NCBI GenBank assembly: GCA_011525745.1
Contig: WYBU01000040.1
Span: forward strand, 1-49,759
Source of the DNA: Planctomycetaceae bacterium
Lineage (GTDB): Bacteria > Planctomycetota > Phycisphaerae > UBA1845 > UTPLA1
Reading direction: 5' to 3'
DNA: 49,759 nt
Shown here: one piece after another, positions 10,697-19,077 of the stretch
How positions within the stretch are numbered: the stretch's first letter is position 1
Layout: each line of letters begins with the position of its first letter
The notes under the pieces: generated by a model
Seen by the model: the letters and a program-made list of their open reading frames with translations, nothing else
Told to the model about the DNA's origin: nothing
Database searches by the model: none
Translations under genes and position numbers: made by a program

Positions 10697-11515
10697 GTGA
10701 TTGATGCGCTGCATTCGCACTGGCCGGAATACCTGATGGAAGCCGCGTTGCTCGGGGCTTTCATGGTCTCGGCCTGTCTTTGCGGCGTCGTTCTTGAGCA
10801 CCCGTGTTCCGGCCTGCGACGGCGGATTGGTAGAGCGTTCATCCGCCGCCTGCTGGCAGGGCTGGCCATGGGTGTGACGGCGATCCTGCTGATCTACTCG
10901 CCCTGGGGCGCGCGGTCCGGCGCGCACATGAACCCGGCGACGACGCTGGCGTTCTGGTCGCGCGGCAAGATCGCCGCGCCCGACGCGCTGTTCTACGTCC
11001 TGTCGCAATTCGTCGGCGGCGCGCTGGGAGTCGCGTTGTGTCGCATCCTCCTGCGCGAGCGGCTACGGCATCCATTCGTGGATCACGTCGTCACGGTTCC
11101 CGGACAGCGCGGCGCCGCCGCCGCCTGGACCGCCGAGCTGCTGATCGCGTTCGTCATGATGCTGACCGTGCTGTACGCGAGCAACGATCCGTTCTTGACG
11201 CCCTATACGGGTTTCCTCGCCGCCGGTCTGCTCGTGATTTACATCGCGCTCGAAGCGCCGCTGTCAGGCATGAGTCTCAATCCCGCCCGCAGTTTCGGCT
11301 CGGCGGTGGTGGCGCGGCGGTGGACGGCATTCTGGGTCTATCTGACCGCTCCGGTGATAGGCATGTTGCTGGCGTCGGCGGTCCCCGATCATTCGACGGT
11401 CTATTGCGCCAAGTTGAATCACTGCAACCAGCAGCGCTGCATCTTTCGCTGCGAGTTCGATCGACTGGCGGCGATTCGCGACGACCGGCCCGCCGCAAAT
11501 GTCGCTCGGCGATGA
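10697..11515 (+). CDS. Aquaporin / MIP-family channel
   Basis: A 272-residue membrane channel for water or small neutral solutes. Six hydrophobic segments carry the two MIP signatures, HMNPATT (NPA at 79-81) and SLNPARSF (NPA at 195-197, with the conserved Arg directly after). The GTG at 10697 is chosen because GGAG lies about ten bases upstream and because HWPEYLMEAALLGAFM is the usual N-terminus of related planctomycete channels. Longer frames would read through repeat DNA. The C-terminal tail after about 240 is Cys- and His-rich (CAKLNHCNQQRCIFRC), which is unusual for the family. Its stop overlaps an ATG of the GMC gene frame, which suggests co-transcription. Confidence 0.92.
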   Translation: MIDALHSHWPEYLMEAALLGAFMVSACLCGVVLEHPCSGLRRRIGRAFIRRLLAGLAMGVTAILLIYSPWGARSGAHMNPATTLAFWSRGKIAAPDALFYVLSQFVGGALGVALCRILLRERLRHPFVDHVVTVPGQRGAAAAWTAELLIAFVMMLTVLYASNDPFLTPYTGFLAAGLLVIYIALEAPLSGMSLNPARSFGSAVVARRWTAFWVYLTAPVIGMLLASAVPDHSTVYCAKLNHCNQQRCIFRCEFDRLAAIRDDRPAANVARR

Positions 11516-11589
11516 AACCGCCGCACGCGGCGCCGCATCCAAGCTTCGGCGGCCATCGGCCGGCCGCGGCCATCTCAACGGGAGCCTGT

Positions 11590-13131
11590 GTGTCCACGCA
11601 AAACGACTACGACGTGATCATCATCGGCACCGGCGCCGGTGGCGGAACGCTGACGCATCGGCTGGCCGCTTCGGGCAAGCGTATTCTGCTGATCGAACGC
11701 GGGGGCTTTCTGCCGCGGGAGCGCGAGAACTGGGACCCGGTGGCGGTCTTTCGCGAAGGCCGCTATCAGGCCAAGGAGACGTGGTACGACAAGCACGATG
11801 CGCCGTTCTCGCCGTACACGCACTACTGGGTCGGCGGCAACACCAAGGTGTATGGCGCCGCCCTGCTGCGGATGCGCGAGTTCGATTTCGGCGAGGTCCG
11901 CCACTACGGCGGCGTGTCGCCGGCGTGGCCGATTTCGTATCGCGACTTGGAGCCTTACTACACTCAGGCCGAGCAGCTTTACTGCGTGCATGGCCGCCGC
12001 GGGGCCGATCCGCTCGATCCACCCGCTTCGGCGCCCTATCCACACGAGCCGCTGCCGCACGAGCCGCGCATTCGCGAGCTGTTCGACGATTTGACCGCGC
12101 TGGGCTGCCGGCCGTTTCCCATTCCGCTGGGCGTGCGTTTGAACGGCAACGGCGCGGGGCGTTCGCCCTGCCACCTCAGCTACTTCGACGGTTTTCCCGA
12201 TCCGACCGAGGTCAAGGCCGATTCGCATGTTGTGGGCGTCCAGCCGGCGCTGGAGCGCTCGAACGTGTCGATCCTCACCGAAAGCCGCGTCCAGCGCCTG
12301 CTGACAAGCCCCTCGGGCCGCGAGATTGCAGGCGTCGTCGTGAATCGCAACGGTGAAGCGCTGACGCTGCGAGGCTCGGTCGTCGTCGTCGCCTGCGGCG
12401 CGATCAACTCGGCCGCGCTGCTGTTGCGGTCCGCCAACGATCGGCATCCCAACGGACTGGCCAACGGCTCTGGGCTGGTCGGCCGCAACTACATGTGCCA
12501 TCACAACGGTCTGTTCATCGCCGTGTTCGACCGGCCGAATCCGTCGCAGTTCCAGAAGACGCTGGGGTTGACCGACTTTTATCGCGGCACGGACGATTCC
12601 GATCTGCCGCTGGGCACCATTCAGCTCATGGGCAAACTCGATCTTGACTCGTTGAAGGCGTTGTCCGCCGACCGGCTGCCGGACATGCCCGTCGAGAAAA
12701 TCTCGGCCCACTCGATCGACTTTTTCCTGACGGCCGAGGACCTGCCCCACGCCGAGAACCGCGTCACGCTTCGAAAGGATGGCGCGATCAAGGTCAGCTA
12801 CACCGACACCAACGCCGAGGCCTATGAGCGGCTGCGGAAGCGACTGGAGCAACTGCTGGACCAGGCGGATCGGCGCGGCGGCGGGCGCGGCGGCGTGTAC
12901 CTGCACGCGCGGCTGGGGGTCAGCGGCGTGAGTCATCAGAACGGCACGCTGCGATTCGGCGCCGACCCGGCTGCATCGGTGCTGGATGTCAACTGCCGGG
13001 CACACGAGATCGACAACCTGTACGTCGTGGATGGCGGCTTCTTTCCGTCGAGCAGCGCGGTCAATCCTTCGCTGACGATCATGGCCAACGCGCTGCGCGT
13101 CGGCGATCACCTGCTCAGCCGGTTGCGATAA
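11590..13131 (+). CDS. GMC-family FAD-dependent oxidoreductase
   Basis: A 513-residue flavoprotein that would oxidise an alcohol or sugar group. The FAD-binding Rossmann motif is VIIIGTGAGGGTL near the N-terminus, followed by RILLIERGGFLPRE. WVGGNTKVYGAALLRMRE is a GMC block. The C-terminal GMC region contains GVSHQNGTLRFG (catalytic His) and AVNPSLTIMANALR (His/Asn partner and FAD pocket). The GTG at 11590 is favoured by GGAG five to six bases before it. An alternative ATG at 11512 overlaps the aquaporin stop (ATGA) and would add 26 Pro/Ala-rich residues. No twin-arginine signal is seen. The coupling to the aquaporin suggests uptake and oxidation of a small polyol, but this is inference. Confidence 0.9.
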   Translation: MSTQNDYDVIIIGTGAGGGTLTHRLAASGKRILLIERGGFLPRERENWDPVAVFREGRYQAKETWYDKHDAPFSPYTHYWVGGNTKVYGAALLRMREFDFGEVRHYGGVSPAWPISYRDLEPYYTQAEQLYCVHGRRGADPLDPPASAPYPHEPLPHEPRIRELFDDLTALGCRPFPIPLGVRLNGNGAGRSPCHLSYFDGFPDPTEVKADSHVVGVQPALERSNVSILTESRVQRLLTSPSGREIAGVVVNRNGEALTLRGSVVVVACGAINSAALLLRSANDRHPNGLANGSGLVGRNYMCHHNGLFIAVFDRPNPSQFQKTLGLTDFYRGTDDSDLPLGTIQLMGKLDLDSLKALSADRLPDMPVEKISAHSIDFFLTAEDLPHAENRVTLRKDGAIKVSYTDTNAEAYERLRKRLEQLLDQADRRGGGRGGVYLHARLGVSGVSHQNGTLRFGADPAASVLDVNCRAHEIDNLYVVDGGFFPSSSAVNPSLTIMANALRVGDHLLSRLR

Positions 13132-13482
13132 GCAGGCGGGAATCGGGGGAACAGTGAAGGATCTACGATTAAATGCGGAGCAATCGCCCGCCGCGATCAG
13201 ACGTCAACATGGAGGGACTGCTTCGCGTGCGTGGCCCGCCGCGAAGCAGTGGGGGCACGATGATGGTGCGCGCGCCGCGTCTCCCTCGTCTCATCACGCG
13301 AATTGCAGGCGGCGCGCCGACCTCCGGCGCGGTGCGACGGGATGCCGGGCTGTAGTCACGGTTGAAACGATGCCTTCGGGACCGCACGAAATCCGTGGCG
13401 GTAGCGGCCTTTCTCAATCAACTTCCCCCGGAACGGGCCGGCTGAAGGCCTCGCCGGCCGGCGTGACAAAGGAACGATTGCC
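13132..13482. other. Spacer with one strong hairpin
   Basis: No gene is supported between the GMC and VOC genes. The only structure noted is the 10-bp hairpin at 13217-13250. Confidence 0.5.
13217..13250. other. Perfect 10-bp inverted repeat
   Basis: ACTGCTTCGC at 13217-13226 pairs perfectly with GCGAAGCAGT at 13241-13250 around a 14-base loop. No T-run follows on the plus strand, so a simple intrinsic terminator is unlikely. Confidence 0.7.
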
Positions 13483-14571
13483 ATGAACCTGCTTCAGACG
13501 ATGCGCACCGAGCGACGCCACGTCCGTGCGGCGCCGCTCTGGACGCTTTTTCTACTCCTGCTGACTGTCGCCGGGCGCGCGTCCTTCGCGTTCGCCGATC
13601 CCCCGGCGTCGTCTGCGGCGGTGCCCGCGCTGATCGACGGCGTGACCTGCATCGGCATGACCGTATCCGACCTCGACCGGGCGGCGGCGTTCTACAAAGA
13701 CGTTCTGACGTTCGAGGAAGTATCGCGGGTCGATGCGTCCGGCGCCGCGTGGGAGCGGCTCGAGGGCGTTCCCTGGCCGAAGAAGCGCATCGCGCGCCTC
13801 AAGCTGGGCGACGAGTTCATCGAGTTGACCGAGTACCTGCGGCCACGCGGCAAGCCGTTTCCCGCCGATTCGCGCGGCAACGACCGCTGGTTTCAGCACA
13901 TCGCGATCATCGTTTCCGACATGGATGAGGCCGTCGCGCGGCTGCGGGCAAAGGACGTTCGCCCCGCCTCGAAAGCGCCGCAGCGCCTGCCCGACTGGAA
14001 CCGCAACGCGGCCGGAATCAGGGCCTTCTACTTTCGCGATCCCGACGGGCATTATCTGGAAATCCTGGCGTTTCCGCCCGGCAAAGGACAGGACCGCTGG
14101 CATCGGACGACCGAAAAGCTGTTTCTGGGCATCGATCACACCGCCATTGTCGTGGCGGACACGCAGGCCAGCCTGCGGTTGTATCGCGATATGCTCGGCT
14201 TTCGCGTCGTCGGCGAGAGCGAGAACTACGGGCCGGAACAGGAGGGGCTGAACAACGTGCCGGGGGCGCACCTGCGCATCACCACACTTCGCGGCACGTC
14301 TGGGCCGGCGATCGAGTTTCTCGAGTACGTCCATCCGCGCGATGGGCGGCCCTATCCGGCGGAGTCGCGGCCGAACGACCTGCTCTATTGGCAGACGACG
14401 CTGCTGACGCGCTCGACAGCGCGCGCCGAGGGTATGATGCGAACGGCCGGAGCGTCATTCGTCTCGTCGGGGCTTGTTCGATTTGACGGCGACGCAGGCG
14501 GTTTTTCACAGGCGATGATCGTGCGCGATCCGGACGGCCACGCCATGCGGATTGTGCAGGAGATTCCTTGA
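13483..14571 (+). CDS. Exported two-domain VOC (glyoxalase/dioxygenase-fold) protein
   Basis: A 362-residue protein with a signal-like N-terminus (basic region, then LWTLFLLLLTVAGRASFAFA) and two vicinal-oxygen-chelate domains, about 50-200 and 210-360. The first opens IDGVTCIGMTVSDLDRAAAF and ends AFYFRDPDGHYLEIL. The second opens LGIDHTAIVVADTQASLRLY and ends MIVRDPDGHAMRIV. The His and Glu positions at these strand edges are the expected metal ligands (H in DHTAIVV, E in HYLEIL), but the first domain has C instead of H at its opening, so only some sites may bind metal. The substrate is unknown. Periplasmic VOC proteins are uncommon. Confidence 0.85.
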   Translation: MNLLQTMRTERRHVRAAPLWTLFLLLLTVAGRASFAFADPPASSAAVPALIDGVTCIGMTVSDLDRAAAFYKDVLTFEEVSRVDASGAAWERLEGVPWPKKRIARLKLGDEFIELTEYLRPRGKPFPADSRGNDRWFQHIAIIVSDMDEAVARLRAKDVRPASKAPQRLPDWNRNAAGIRAFYFRDPDGHYLEILAFPPGKGQDRWHRTTEKLFLGIDHTAIVVADTQASLRLYRDMLGFRVVGESENYGPEQEGLNNVPGAHLRITTLRGTSGPAIEFLEYVHPRDGRPYPAESRPNDLLYWQTTLLTRSTARAEGMMRTAGASFVSSGLVRFDGDAGGFSQAMIVRDPDGHAMRIVQEIP

Positions 14572-14798
14572 GGACCGCTCGGCCAGCGCCTCCGCGTGGC
14601 GCGGCGCTCTAGACCGCGTGGCGCGGGCTTGTAGCGCGTGCGAAAACAAACGATCTCGCCGCATCGGGGCCTATGTACATTTCTGGCATTCCAACCTCGT
14701 AAGGGACTCCACATGTTTTCTCCGAACGTGTGCAGGAAGGCCGATTCAACGCAGACCGGCGCAACCGTGGGCATCGCACCTACCGAAGTCCGCTCGGC

Positions 14799-14850
14799 GC
14801 TCCCTTCACGCGCCCGCCTGGGTCGCGTTCAGGATCGCGGTTCGGATCAG
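14799..14850 (+). repeat. Dispersed repeat A, copy 4 (long form)
   Basis: Begins GCTCCCTTCACG and ends TCGCGGTTCGGATCAGG, but carries about 20 extra bases (CGCCCGCCTGGGTCGCGTTC region) between the two halves. The same long form occurs at 24080. Confidence 0.8.
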
Positions 14851-14931
14851 GAAAGCGGCCGGCGGCGCTGCGCGACTCGAAAATGCAGGACAAGCTCGAG
14901 CGACAACTCGGGCTCGATGGGCGCTTCGGCG

Positions 14932-14951
14932 CTCCCTCACGGTCGCGGTTC
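14932..14951 (+). repeat. Dispersed repeat A, copy 5
   Basis: An exact 20-base core in plus orientation, about 80 bases after the long-form copy. Confidence 0.9.
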
Positions 14952-15024
14952 GGCTCGGCCTTTTCACACACGTTGTCAGTCCGCCGTGGCGCCGTTTCAT
15001 CTTCCGTCGCCGACACACGGGCGC

Positions 15025-16836
15025 ATGCGCACCGCTGCCGTGGCCGCCGTCCGGCCTCTCATCGAACGCGCGCTGTCGTTCCCGGCGCTCAACGCCATCT
15101 ACCGCGCGGCGACAGCGCGTGATGCGAGTCAGGACTTTTGCGGACGCGCCCTCAACGAATTGGGCATCCGCGTCGAAATGTCCGAACGTGATCTGACGCG
15201 CGTCCCGAAATCGGGCCCCCTGATCGTCGTCGCCAATCACCCCTTCGGCGGACTGGACGGCCTGCTTCTGGCCGCCCTGCTGTGCCGCGTCCGGCCGGAC
15301 GCGCGGCTGCTGGCCAACTACCTGCTGCGTTGCATCCCCGAAATGCATGACGTGTGTTTCTTCGTAGATCCTTTCGGCGGCCCCGAGGCCGCTCGGCGCA
15401 ACGTCGCCGCACTGAAGTCGGCGATCGCCTGGGTCCGCGGCGGCGGGCTTCTGGGCATTTTTCCGGCCGGCGAAGTCTCGCACCTGAGTCTGCGACGCCG
15501 CGCCGTCAGCGATCCCGACTGGAGCAACACCGTCTCGCGGCTGATCCTCCGCACGCAGGCGCCGGTGCTGCCGGTGTGCATCGACGGCCGCAACAGCGGC
15601 TTGTTTCAGGTCGCCGGTTTGATTCACCCGCGGCTGCGCACGGCCATGCTGCCGCGCGAGCTGCTCGCCAAGCGCGGGCAGCGCCTGCGGGTCGAGATCG
15701 GCAGCGTGATTCCGTTCGCGCGGTTGACGAAGCTCCGCGCGCCGGCCGCTGCGCCGTCGCACGCCAAAGACGCGGATGCCGACCGGATCACCGAGTACCT
15801 GCGTGTACGAACCTATTTGCTCAAGGGTCGTGCGACCATGTCCGCGCATGATGCCGAGCAAAACACCGTGCCGTCGGCGCGAATGCGGAGCTGGCCGCCC
15901 GTGGCGGATGCGACGCCCGCCGATCTGGTCGCGCGCGACATCAACGCACTACCCGAAGCGCAGCGGCTGATCCAGAGCGGTCCATTTTGCGTCCATGTGG
16001 GCGGGGCAGCGCAACTGCCGCACGTGCTGCGCGAAATCGGCCGCCTGCGCGAGTCGACCTTTCGTCTGGTCGGCGAAGGAACGGGCAAGTCGCTGGACCT
16101 CGATCGCTTCGATCCGCACTACTTGCACCTTTTCGTGTGGAACGCGGTGGAGCGCCACATCGTGGGCGCGTATCGCCTCGGACCGACGGACGACATCCTC
16201 CGGCGCTTCGGCCTGCGCGGTCTTTACACCAGCACACTGTTTCGCTTCAAGCCGCGGCTGATGTCGCGCATTGATCCGGCCCTGGAGCTGGGCCGCTCGT
16301 TCATCGTGCCAGAGTATCAGCGCGACTACGCGCCGCTGCTGCTGCTGTGGAAAGGCATCGGGCGGTTTGTCGTGCGGAACTCGCGATACCGCCGCTTGTT
16401 CGGCGCGGTCAGCATCAGCGACCAATTCCAGTCGACGACGCGCCAGCTTCTGATGGCGTTCCTGCGGCAGCATAATCTCGACGCCGAACTGGCGGCGATG
16501 GTCCGACCGCGAAATCCGCCGCCCGCCGGCCGGCTGCGCGACACCGATCCGCGAACGTTGTCGACGCTGGTTCGCGACGTGGCGGACGTGGACGAGCTGG
16601 TAAGCGAGATCGAGGCCGACGGTCGCGGCATGCCGGTGCTGCTGCGACAGTACCTGAAGCTCAACGCCCGCCTGCTCGGCTTCAACATCGATCCCGACTT
16701 CGGCGGCGTGCTGGACGGCCTGGCGCTGGTGGACCTGCTGGCGGTCGACCGCCCGATTCTCGATCGTTACCTCGGCAGGGAAGGCGCCGCGTCATTTCGG
16801 GCGTGGCATAACGAGCAGGATCCTGCGGCCTCGTAA
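15025..16836 (+). CDS. Fused lysophospholipid acyltransferase / GNAT N-acyltransferase (OlsF-like)
   Basis: A 603-residue fusion. The N-terminal half is a PlsC-type acyltransferase with VANHPFGGLDG (H72 and D78, the variant HX5D active site) and GIFPAGEVSH. The C-terminal half (about 290-500) is OlsB/hemolysin-like: GGAAQLPHVLREIGRLRESTFR, HYLHLFVWN, GAYRLG and ELGRSFIVPEYQRDYAPLLLLWKG. Such fusions (OlsF) make ornithine lipids by N-acylating ornithine and then O-acylating the lyso form, so aminolipid synthesis is the best inference. The start at 15025 is chosen because everything upstream is repeat DNA. It has no partner genes nearby. Confidence 0.85.
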   Translation: MRTAAVAAVRPLIERALSFPALNAIYRAATARDASQDFCGRALNELGIRVEMSERDLTRVPKSGPLIVVANHPFGGLDGLLLAALLCRVRPDARLLANYLLRCIPEMHDVCFFVDPFGGPEAARRNVAALKSAIAWVRGGGLLGIFPAGEVSHLSLRRRAVSDPDWSNTVSRLILRTQAPVLPVCIDGRNSGLFQVAGLIHPRLRTAMLPRELLAKRGQRLRVEIGSVIPFARLTKLRAPAAAPSHAKDADADRITEYLRVRTYLLKGRATMSAHDAEQNTVPSARMRSWPPVADATPADLVARDINALPEAQRLIQSGPFCVHVGGAAQLPHVLREIGRLRESTFRLVGEGTGKSLDLDRFDPHYLHLFVWNAVERHIVGAYRLGPTDDILRRFGLRGLYTSTLFRFKPRLMSRIDPALELGRSFIVPEYQRDYAPLLLLWKGIGRFVVRNSRYRRLFGAVSISDQFQSTTRQLLMAFLRQHNLDAELAAMVRPRNPPPAGRLRDTDPRTLSTLVRDVADVDELVSEIEADGRGMPVLLRQYLKLNARLLGFNIDPDFGGVLDGLALVDLLAVDRPILDRYLGREGAASFRAWHNEQDPAAS

Positions 16837-17039
16837 CAGGGCCATCCTCAGTATCGCGAGTCCGATGCCGATGAGCGCCATCGCCTCGCAGCTCATCGGT
16901 AGTATCTTGCCTTTTTCGGTCAACGCGATAGGCTTCCCTCCAGTTGCCGGGGCGCGTCAAGCACCACGCAATCCGTGGCGAGTGAGCGGCATGAGGCGCC
17001 GCGCTGAATTGCGGTGCAACATCCCTCGGGGCATTTGGA

Positions 17040-17540
17040 ATGCACACGGTGAACACACGGAGCGCTGCCGCAACCGCTCGCCGAAAGGGCAAGCCGCCGG
17101 CTGTTAGCACACTGAACGGCGAGAAGCTCATTCCGTTCGGTTGGTACGGCGGAAAATTCTCGCACCTGTCCTGGCTATTACCGTTGCTTCCGAAGTGTCA
17201 TCACTACTGCGAGCCGTTCGCCGGCTCGGGGGCCGTGCTGCTGAATCGAATGCCGTCACCCGTAGAGACGTACAACGATCTGGACGGTGAGGTCGTCAAT
17301 TTTTTTCGAGTGTTGCGCGACGAGAAAGATCGCCTTATCGAAGCGATCGGGTTGACGCCATTCTCGAGGGAGGAATTTGCGCTGGCCTGCAAGCTCGACC
17401 CAAGTCTCCCTCCGCTGGAGCGGGCGCGGCGGTTTCTGGTCCGCTGGCGACGCGGGCAGGCGCACCAGCCTCGCACCGTGACCTATGACAGTTTGAAAAA
17501 GGCGCATTCAGGCAATGCATATTATCCGCGAGCATCGTGA
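17040..17540 (+). pseudogene. Truncated D12-class DNA adenine methyltransferase
   Basis: A 166-residue N-terminal part of a Dam/DpnM-type N6-adenine methyltransferase. Motif X/I regions are clear: PFGWYGGKFSHLSWLLPLLP and CEPFAGSGAVLLNR, followed by YNDLDGEVVNFFRVLRD. Homology stops at about residue 145 (RRFLVRWRRGQA). The catalytic DPPY motif and the C-terminal half, normally another 100 or more residues, are missing. The last 20 residues run into the start of the next gene, so a deletion joined the methylase to unrelated DNA near 17465-17515. GC content drops from here to about 18900, which suggests transfer. It is very unlikely to be active. Confidence 0.8.
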
Positions 17541-17874
17541 AGTCATCAGAATTGACGCACCAGAGTGGTTTGCGTTGGAGGCGTTTCGGACCGCGCTCGA
17601 TCGAGACACTTCGATCGACGCAGATACCCGCCTAGCGACTTTCCATCGGCCAGGCGGACCACCGACGGACACAAGCGACGTTTTCGTCGTTTTTGATGCG
17701 CGAGAAGAGGTGGCCCCCGACGGGACCGTCAGATGGACTGTGGAATCGTCCGACCTTTTGGATGAACCTGGACTGGAATCCGTGTATGGAACCGTTGCGA
17801 GCTTGACTCGCAAGTTGGGAGTACGAAAGGGGGTGCTTTGGTTGACTAACGTCGGACTCGATGATCACGGTTGA
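17515..17874 (+). CDS. Unknown 119-residue protein in restriction-like island
   Basis: A soluble, acidic 119-residue protein with no recognised domain and no signal or membrane segment. Predicted beta-strand-like stretches include DVFVVFDAREEV and KGVLWLTNVGL. It starts with ATG inside the last codons of the truncated methylase frame (overlap 17515-17540) and ends in a 29-base tail-to-tail overlap with the PLD nuclease gene. A weak AAGG lies about 12 bases before the ATG. It belongs to the lower-GC island. It may be an accessory factor of a former restriction-modification locus, but nothing in its sequence shows this. Confidence 0.55.
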   Translation: MHIIREHREVIRIDAPEWFALEAFRTALDRDTSIDADTRLATFHRPGGPPTDTSDVFVVFDAREEVAPDGTVRWTVESSDLLDEPGLESVYGTVASLTRKLGVRKGVLWLTNVGLDDHG

Positions 17875-18730
17875 CTTCGTTGCCAGCGAGGCGCCAACGA
17901 CCCCGCACGAGAACGGCCTTGCCGCGTTCCTTGAGATGCGACTGCGCAGTGCGTACCGAGTGCTTCCATCGCTTGCCGTAGCTTCGCCCATCAATCACCC
18001 GATCAATATTGTCGTCGCATAGATCTGGATGGATGTGTTGGATATGGGAGTGAATCTCTGGAGTCGTCTTCGGACCTCGTGACAGTAGGTAGACGATCGT
18101 ATCCTCAAGTATCGCCGTGAGACTTCGTCCTGCGGTCCTTGCCCTTAGAACCTCGTCGCCGGCAGAATTCAACAGCGTCGCAATCGCCCTTTGGACTTGT
18201 GAACCAGCATCCTTTTCTGCGACGGTTCTCTCCGCAGCGACGCGATTCGCTGCCACGGCCAATCTGCACAGCGTATCTATCGGCACGAGGGGGCCGAGCG
18301 CGGCGTAGTCTTCTACGTCCCGTCGGATTTCACGTACAATAGCAGGCTCATCGAACTCAACGCCGTACTCAAGATTTCGGTAGAGACCTCCCGCCGTGAG
18401 ATTCGCGGACGTAATTATCGCCCGCGTACCGTCGGCAATGTAGGCCTTTGCATGAAGCGTTGGAATGAACCGCAGCGACGTTTGCGGTAATTGCTTTACG
18501 AGCGCTACCAGCGCGCTCGCGCTCGTTGCACCGCTTACGATGTTTTCCAACGAAAGGTTAACGACAAGTAATATTCGAATGGATGCTGCGCGACCGCATT
18601 TCGTAACGCAGTATACCAGGCGCTCGCAAGCGGCTTCGCTAACGAACGGTGACGAGATGAGAAGGTCTTTGATGGCATCAGCAACCAGCGAGTCAAAGCG
18701 ATCCGACCAAGGCGACCGAACGATTCTCAC
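17846..18730 (-). CDS. PLD-family nuclease with C-terminal winged-helix-like domain
   Basis: A 294-residue protein. The N-terminal domain has a phospholipase D HKD motif: HAKAYIAD (H93, K95, D100), followed by AIITSANLTAGGL (Ser and Asn of the motif extension). A single HKD copy implies a dimeric active site, as in Nuc and PLD-type restriction enzymes. The C-terminal part (about 210-285) contains HIHPDLCDDNIDRVIDG, then WKHSVRTAQSHLKERG and RGRWRLA. This pattern looks like a winged helix common in restriction-type proteins. The middle is helical and possibly a linker. Together with the methylase remnant it suggests a degraded restriction-modification or defence locus. The GC content is below that of its neighbours. 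Confidence 0.75.
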   Translation of the reverse strand: MRIVRSPWSDRFDSLVADAIKDLLISSPFVSEAACERLVYCVTKCGRAASIRILLVVNLSLENIVSGATSASALVALVKQLPQTSLRFIPTLHAKAYIADGTRAIITSANLTAGGLYRNLEYGVEFDEPAIVREIRRDVEDYAALGPLVPIDTLCRLAVAANRVAAERTVAEKDAGSQVQRAIATLLNSAGDEVLRARTAGRSLTAILEDTIVYLLSRGPKTTPEIHSHIQHIHPDLCDDNIDRVIDGRSYGKRWKHSVRTAQSHLKERGKAVLVRGRWRLAGNEVNRDHRVRR

Positions 18731-19077
18731 GGTCCATCTCCCCGATATTCAGCGATGAGCTTCGACCCATCTTCCCTAACGGTCTGATGTGGTCAAGCGC
18801 GCACGAATAGTCTTTTGATCGTTCCTAGACTGCGGCCGCCACGCGTCCGCTCACCATACGTGAAACCATCCGAAAGCCCCGTGTGTCCCATTTCTGGAAA
18901 TCGGACGTTGCAAGTCCTGCTCGTCAGTTTACAGAGTCACAGGACGCCGAGCGAACCGACGACCTCGCACATGGGCTGAGCAGCGGCGCGTGCGTCTGAA
19001 GCAAGACCGCGCCAAGTGTTTAACGTGCCGACCTCGTTAGAACCGAAGGAAACGAGTGGATCGCGTCATCGCGATTC
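18731..19077. other. Spacer after the island, nothing recognised
   Basis: 347 bases of moderate GC upstream of the PLD gene and downstream of the DedA/ATP-grasp gene. No gene, repeat family or clear hairpin was found. Confidence 0.5.

Larger units (their letters stand above)
14572..15024. other. Spacer with two repeat A copies
   Basis: This 453-base spacer keeps an open plus-strand frame by chance, but its translation consists of repeat A and other repeat words and is not protein-like. It carries a duplicated CCGCGTGGCGCGG word (about 14592 and 14614), the long-form repeat A copy at 14799-14850 and an exact copy at 14932-14951. Confidence 0.7.

Noticed and set aside
14638..15024. Upstream extension of the acyltransferase frame
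   Set aside because: The translation consists of repeat A words (DRGSDQESGRR, LPHGRGS) and has no family homology; the ATG at 15025 starts the recognised protein.
16794..16930. Minus-strand frame reading EAMALIGIGLAILRMALLRG, like a PEP-CTERM-type anchor
   Set aside because: There is no upstream protein to anchor: a stop lies about 50 codons before its end, and it overlaps the 3' end of the acyltransferase gene. Likely chance.
17040..17540. Functional Dam methylase
   Set aside because: It lacks the DPPY motif and the C-terminal half; homology ends abruptly near residue 145.
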